The position numbers were made by a program, and so were the translations under genes. From NCBI GenBank assembly GCA_037833965.1, contig AP031352.1, positions 972,501 through 1,036,500 of the forward strand: a DNA stretch of 64,000 nucleotides. The letters are read 5' to 3'. Position 1 is the first letter of the stretch, and the number at the start of each line of letters is the position of its first letter. This document shows positions 60,981-64,000 of this stretch, piece after piece. Source of the DNA: Marchantia polymorpha subsp. ruderalis. Taxonomy: Eukaryota; Streptophyta; Marchantiopsida; Marchantiales; Marchantiaceae. The notes under the pieces were generated by a model. The model was not told the origin of the DNA and did no database searches. It saw nothing but the letters and a program-made list of their open reading frames with translations.

Positions 60981-62560
60981 CATCATTCAACATGTCTTGA
61001 TCTCAAAGCGCTAAATTCGCCCAACCTAGATAATCTTATATAATCATTGAGTGTAATATTAAGTAAAATAACCTTACTGATGTTTGTTTGAAAAGATAAA
61101 AATATGTCTTTCCACATTGGTATGATAACTTTCCTATCACAATAAAAAGAATAGCATTCACAAGTAATAATGAAAACCCACCATCCCAACTTGAAAGCTT
61201 TTAATTAGAAAAGATAGTTAGATATCTTGATTTTGCAAGCGATTCAGGAAGCAATTATGCATTTGAAGTCGATGGAACAATTGATGGAATTTGTGGAATA
61301 ATGGAGTGGCCATGAAATTGTATGTTGGCAGACTGACTGTATGCAAATGCAGAGAAAAGGTGGTCCTGACTTTGAGCCGAATTCGGCCTGATGACGACGT
61401 CGTGAGGACGAATTTGTCAATAACAACGGAGGAATTGTACATGAAACTGTTGGTTGATATCACCGTTCTACTGCTTGTCTTTGGTACACTGAAGGTCTAC
61501 GTTTTTGTACGAGAACAGTACGCGCGATACGATTCAATAATTCGAGAAAATTCGTCTTTGAAGATATAATTGGCGATTTCCCCGCGCGAATTGAGTTCTG
61601 TCTAGGGTAACAGAAGAGTAGACCAGGAAGGTACCAGATGCAGTTTCAAGATGTAGCGGTATTGCAGAAAGCTTTGGGCAAGAATCTAAGGCAGTTAGAG
61701 AAAATGCTTCCTCATTCCGAATGCGCCGATGTCAGCATGATGGATATGATCTTATCGTTCCACCGGCTCCGTTCGTTGGAAGACTTGGCTGGCTGGTTGG
61801 TGGTTTAGTGTTACTCAAACCACAAATTGTCCCGTCATTCGGATCTGTCCTCGCACGTGAGGAACTTATTCACGCCGCATTAGCCCCATGTTACTTTATC
61901 GTCTTCCGATCCTTTTTGTTACTCTGCTGCTTTGCTGTGCATTATTTCATTCACGCCCTTAGCAGCAACGGGAGGGATCTTGCTGGTTGGTCCCGCTTCG
62001 TTCTCATGGTAATATTCTCCCGATCATGTTTGTTCTCTCTGGTCTTTTGACTACATTCGGAACTTTGGCAGTTTCCTGACATCTTTCTCGTCTGAATAGT
62101 CCGATCAGGATCTGCGATGAGTCGAAGACGGTTGACACTTTACTCGGATCTGCATACCAGCATAGTGCGTCGTCGGAGGGAAGAAAAAGAGAATCACGGC
62201 ACATGATTATAATAATGACACATTAGTAACATGATTCTCCATGTTGGTCTCATGGAGCGTGTGAATGAGGAGCATCCGAAGTCCGGCGACCCACCCATTG
62301 AGGCCCAGTCGGGCCATTCTCCTCCCTCCCCGTTGCACAGTGAGCCACTCCAACCTCTCGATGGACCTCGAACTTCTGGAAATCAACCCTTCGTCGTCGA
62401 TTTCGCTTATTCGCGACATCTTCTGCGAGCAACTTAGTTTCTGTCGAACTAACGCATTAAACGCAACTTTGTCGGTGGCCCCGCAAAGCGATTCGGGTAG
62501 AGTGAGATGACAAACACGGAGATTCCGCCGATGAGGCCTCTTGTACTTTAGCTATCAAGT
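60981..62560. other. Moderate-GC island with short open frames, no gene assigned
   Basis: Composition is closer to that of the genes than the surrounding AT-rich DNA. Two + strand frames (61291-61569 with a hydrophobic stretch LLVDITVLLLVFGTLKVYVF, and 61721-62050) have no recognised motif. A small unannotated gene or non-coding transcript is possible, but nothing decides it. Confidence 0.3.
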
Positions 62561-64000
62561 CTTAAACAAATGCCCAAATGTCACAATCTTCGACCCCACG
62601 TAGCTCGTCGAGTTCAAAAGACGAGACCAAGATTGCAAAAAGCATGGAAAACTCCATCAAGTAATCAACGGTGTAGGGCCCAACATCGACAAATTTGGAA
62701 GATATTGTAATGCTATTGGGGCCTACTACACTATAAATATTTAAATTATTCGTTTTCATATGGATTGTCCGAGTTATGGGAAGAGCCCACTAACTAAAAT
62801 GTGCTACTCAATTGGGTATACTCAAAATAATCTTTGAAAATTTTATTTGATATCTCACTATAACTCCAAGTCCTAAGGAACAAAAGAATGACTATTCTAC
62901 ATCCGCCTATACTTGGAAGATATTGGTAGTTGTTGCTTAACTCTTATAGATAAAAAATGCTTAATCCATCTCAAATATGCAATGGTCATTGAACCTACAC
63001 TTCATTCGTGTACACCAAAAAAATGTTGCTTGATTGAAATCAACCTCATTGGTTATCATCACTACCTCTATGTGAAATAACAATATGTCTTGACATATTA
63101 AATATGACCATCTTAATGATGTACATGCCCTCTATCATTCAAATGTAAGATGGATCATATGAAGCTCTAATCTCTTATGAACAGGCATGCTTATATAAGT
63201 CAGAAGGCTTACTTACCTAAATTAACTTCATTTAGTCTCATCATGAAAGTTAATTAGGTTATTTTAGATTGCTGTTAGTTTCTCATAAAGAAACTCTTCC
63301 AATTGTCGAGTGGAGACATAAGATAGGAGTGTCAAAATAATTTACTCTTTTCCAGGAAAAAAAAAACTTGTTTACAAGAAAACAAATTTGTATATATATT
63401 CACAAACAATCCCATAAATTGCATTCAGTGCTACACTTAGAAGAGTTAACGTCAAAGCCATCATGATTGCTGGAAATGTGGCTATTATCTTTTTTTAAAG
63501 TGCTCTTTAAGAGGACAATGGACCTTATCACTTCCCGTGATAATTTCACCACATACCAAAAACATGGAGTTTTATACAACTCAGAGTCCAAATATGTCAA
63601 AACAATGTGCTTCCAAACAGAATATCATATATAATAAACATAACATAATACCATGCGTCCACATCTCAACATCTTTGCTATCAACTAGACTTTAGGATTC
63701 AAAATTCACCTGCAGAGCTGTCAATTTATGCACTTAGTTGGATCATTGTTAGTCTGAGACATGCAAGATAACCATAGCTAGTTGACAGTTAGACAAATAG
63801 TAAACACAAGACACAAAAATATCGTGGTTCATTCATGTGCAGGGCTATTTCCAGGGCCGGAACACAACACGCAACAAAGAGTATATTGATAACAGTGAAA
63901 AGTCATAATAAAGTCTCAAGTCACTAGGATTAAGTATCTCCAGTTTTAGCAATCTAACAAACTTTTCTGGCTAAACGGGTAAAATAGAACATATTGGGTC
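62561..64000. other. AT-rich right edge, possibly part of another old repeat
   Basis: No gene is recognised. Near 63810-63860 a stretch with ATCGTGGTTCATTC and a following GGGC-rich block recalls sequence seen inside plant LTRs. The window ends before this can be judged. Confidence 0.3.

Noticed and set aside
1-64000. CRISPR arrays, bacterial operons or ribosome-binding sites
   Set aside because: Spliced plant-type genes and plant retrotransposons show this is eukaryotic nuclear DNA. No spaced identical repeats of CRISPR type were seen.

Overview
The window reads as nuclear DNA of a land plant, most likely a bryophyte, with Marchantia my best guess. The grounds are plant-type genes with GT-AG introns, a BIR1-type receptor kinase, a Ty1/copia element and a LINE of plant type, and long AT-rich gene-free tracts. 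The arginine-rich and coiled-coil proteins of the 23.8-28.1 kb element also resemble a repeat family I remember from Marchantia annotation. That species guess rests on memory, not on a search.

Three host genes are well supported, all on the + strand. (1) At 2272-5567 a five-exon gene encodes a tyrosyl-DNA phosphodiesterase 2 (TDP2)-like protein with two RanBP2 zinc fingers and an endonuclease/exonuclease/phosphatase domain. All four catalytic motifs are present, and a probable 5' UTR intron lies upstream. (2) At 6869-9624 a five-exon gene encodes a cofactor-independent phosphoglycerate mutase of the archaeal (ApgM) type. (3) At 47863-49761 a single-exon coding region encodes a BIR1-like leucine-rich-repeat receptor kinase, preceded by a long GC- and purine-rich leader/promoter. 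The three genes have unrelated jobs (DNA repair, glycolysis-type chemistry, cell-surface signalling) and share no evident regulation.

Between and after them the window is mobile or gene-free DNA. 15.6-16.1 kb holds a roughly 164-bp tandem repeat. 17.16-18.29 kb is a non-autonomous DNA transposon with terminal inverted repeats and repeated subterminal motifs. 18.36-22.75 kb is a decayed LINE on the minus strand. 23.78-28.13 kb is an unusual 4.36-kb unit bounded by TGT...ACA ends and a near-perfect 5-bp target duplication. It has no recognisable polymerase or transposase, but carries minus-strand arginine-rich, globular and coiled-coil coding pieces, a tandem 425-bp repeat and a dense CGAAGGCG-type motif array. 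52.82-58.15 kb is an old, broken Ty1/copia (Tnt1/Tork-like) element. Very AT-rich tracts fill 36.0-36.8, 38.2-41.2, 52.4-52.8 and 58.2-61.0 kb.

No tRNA, rRNA or CRISPR was found. Exon boundaries were worked out by hand from splice motifs and reading phase, not from transcript data.
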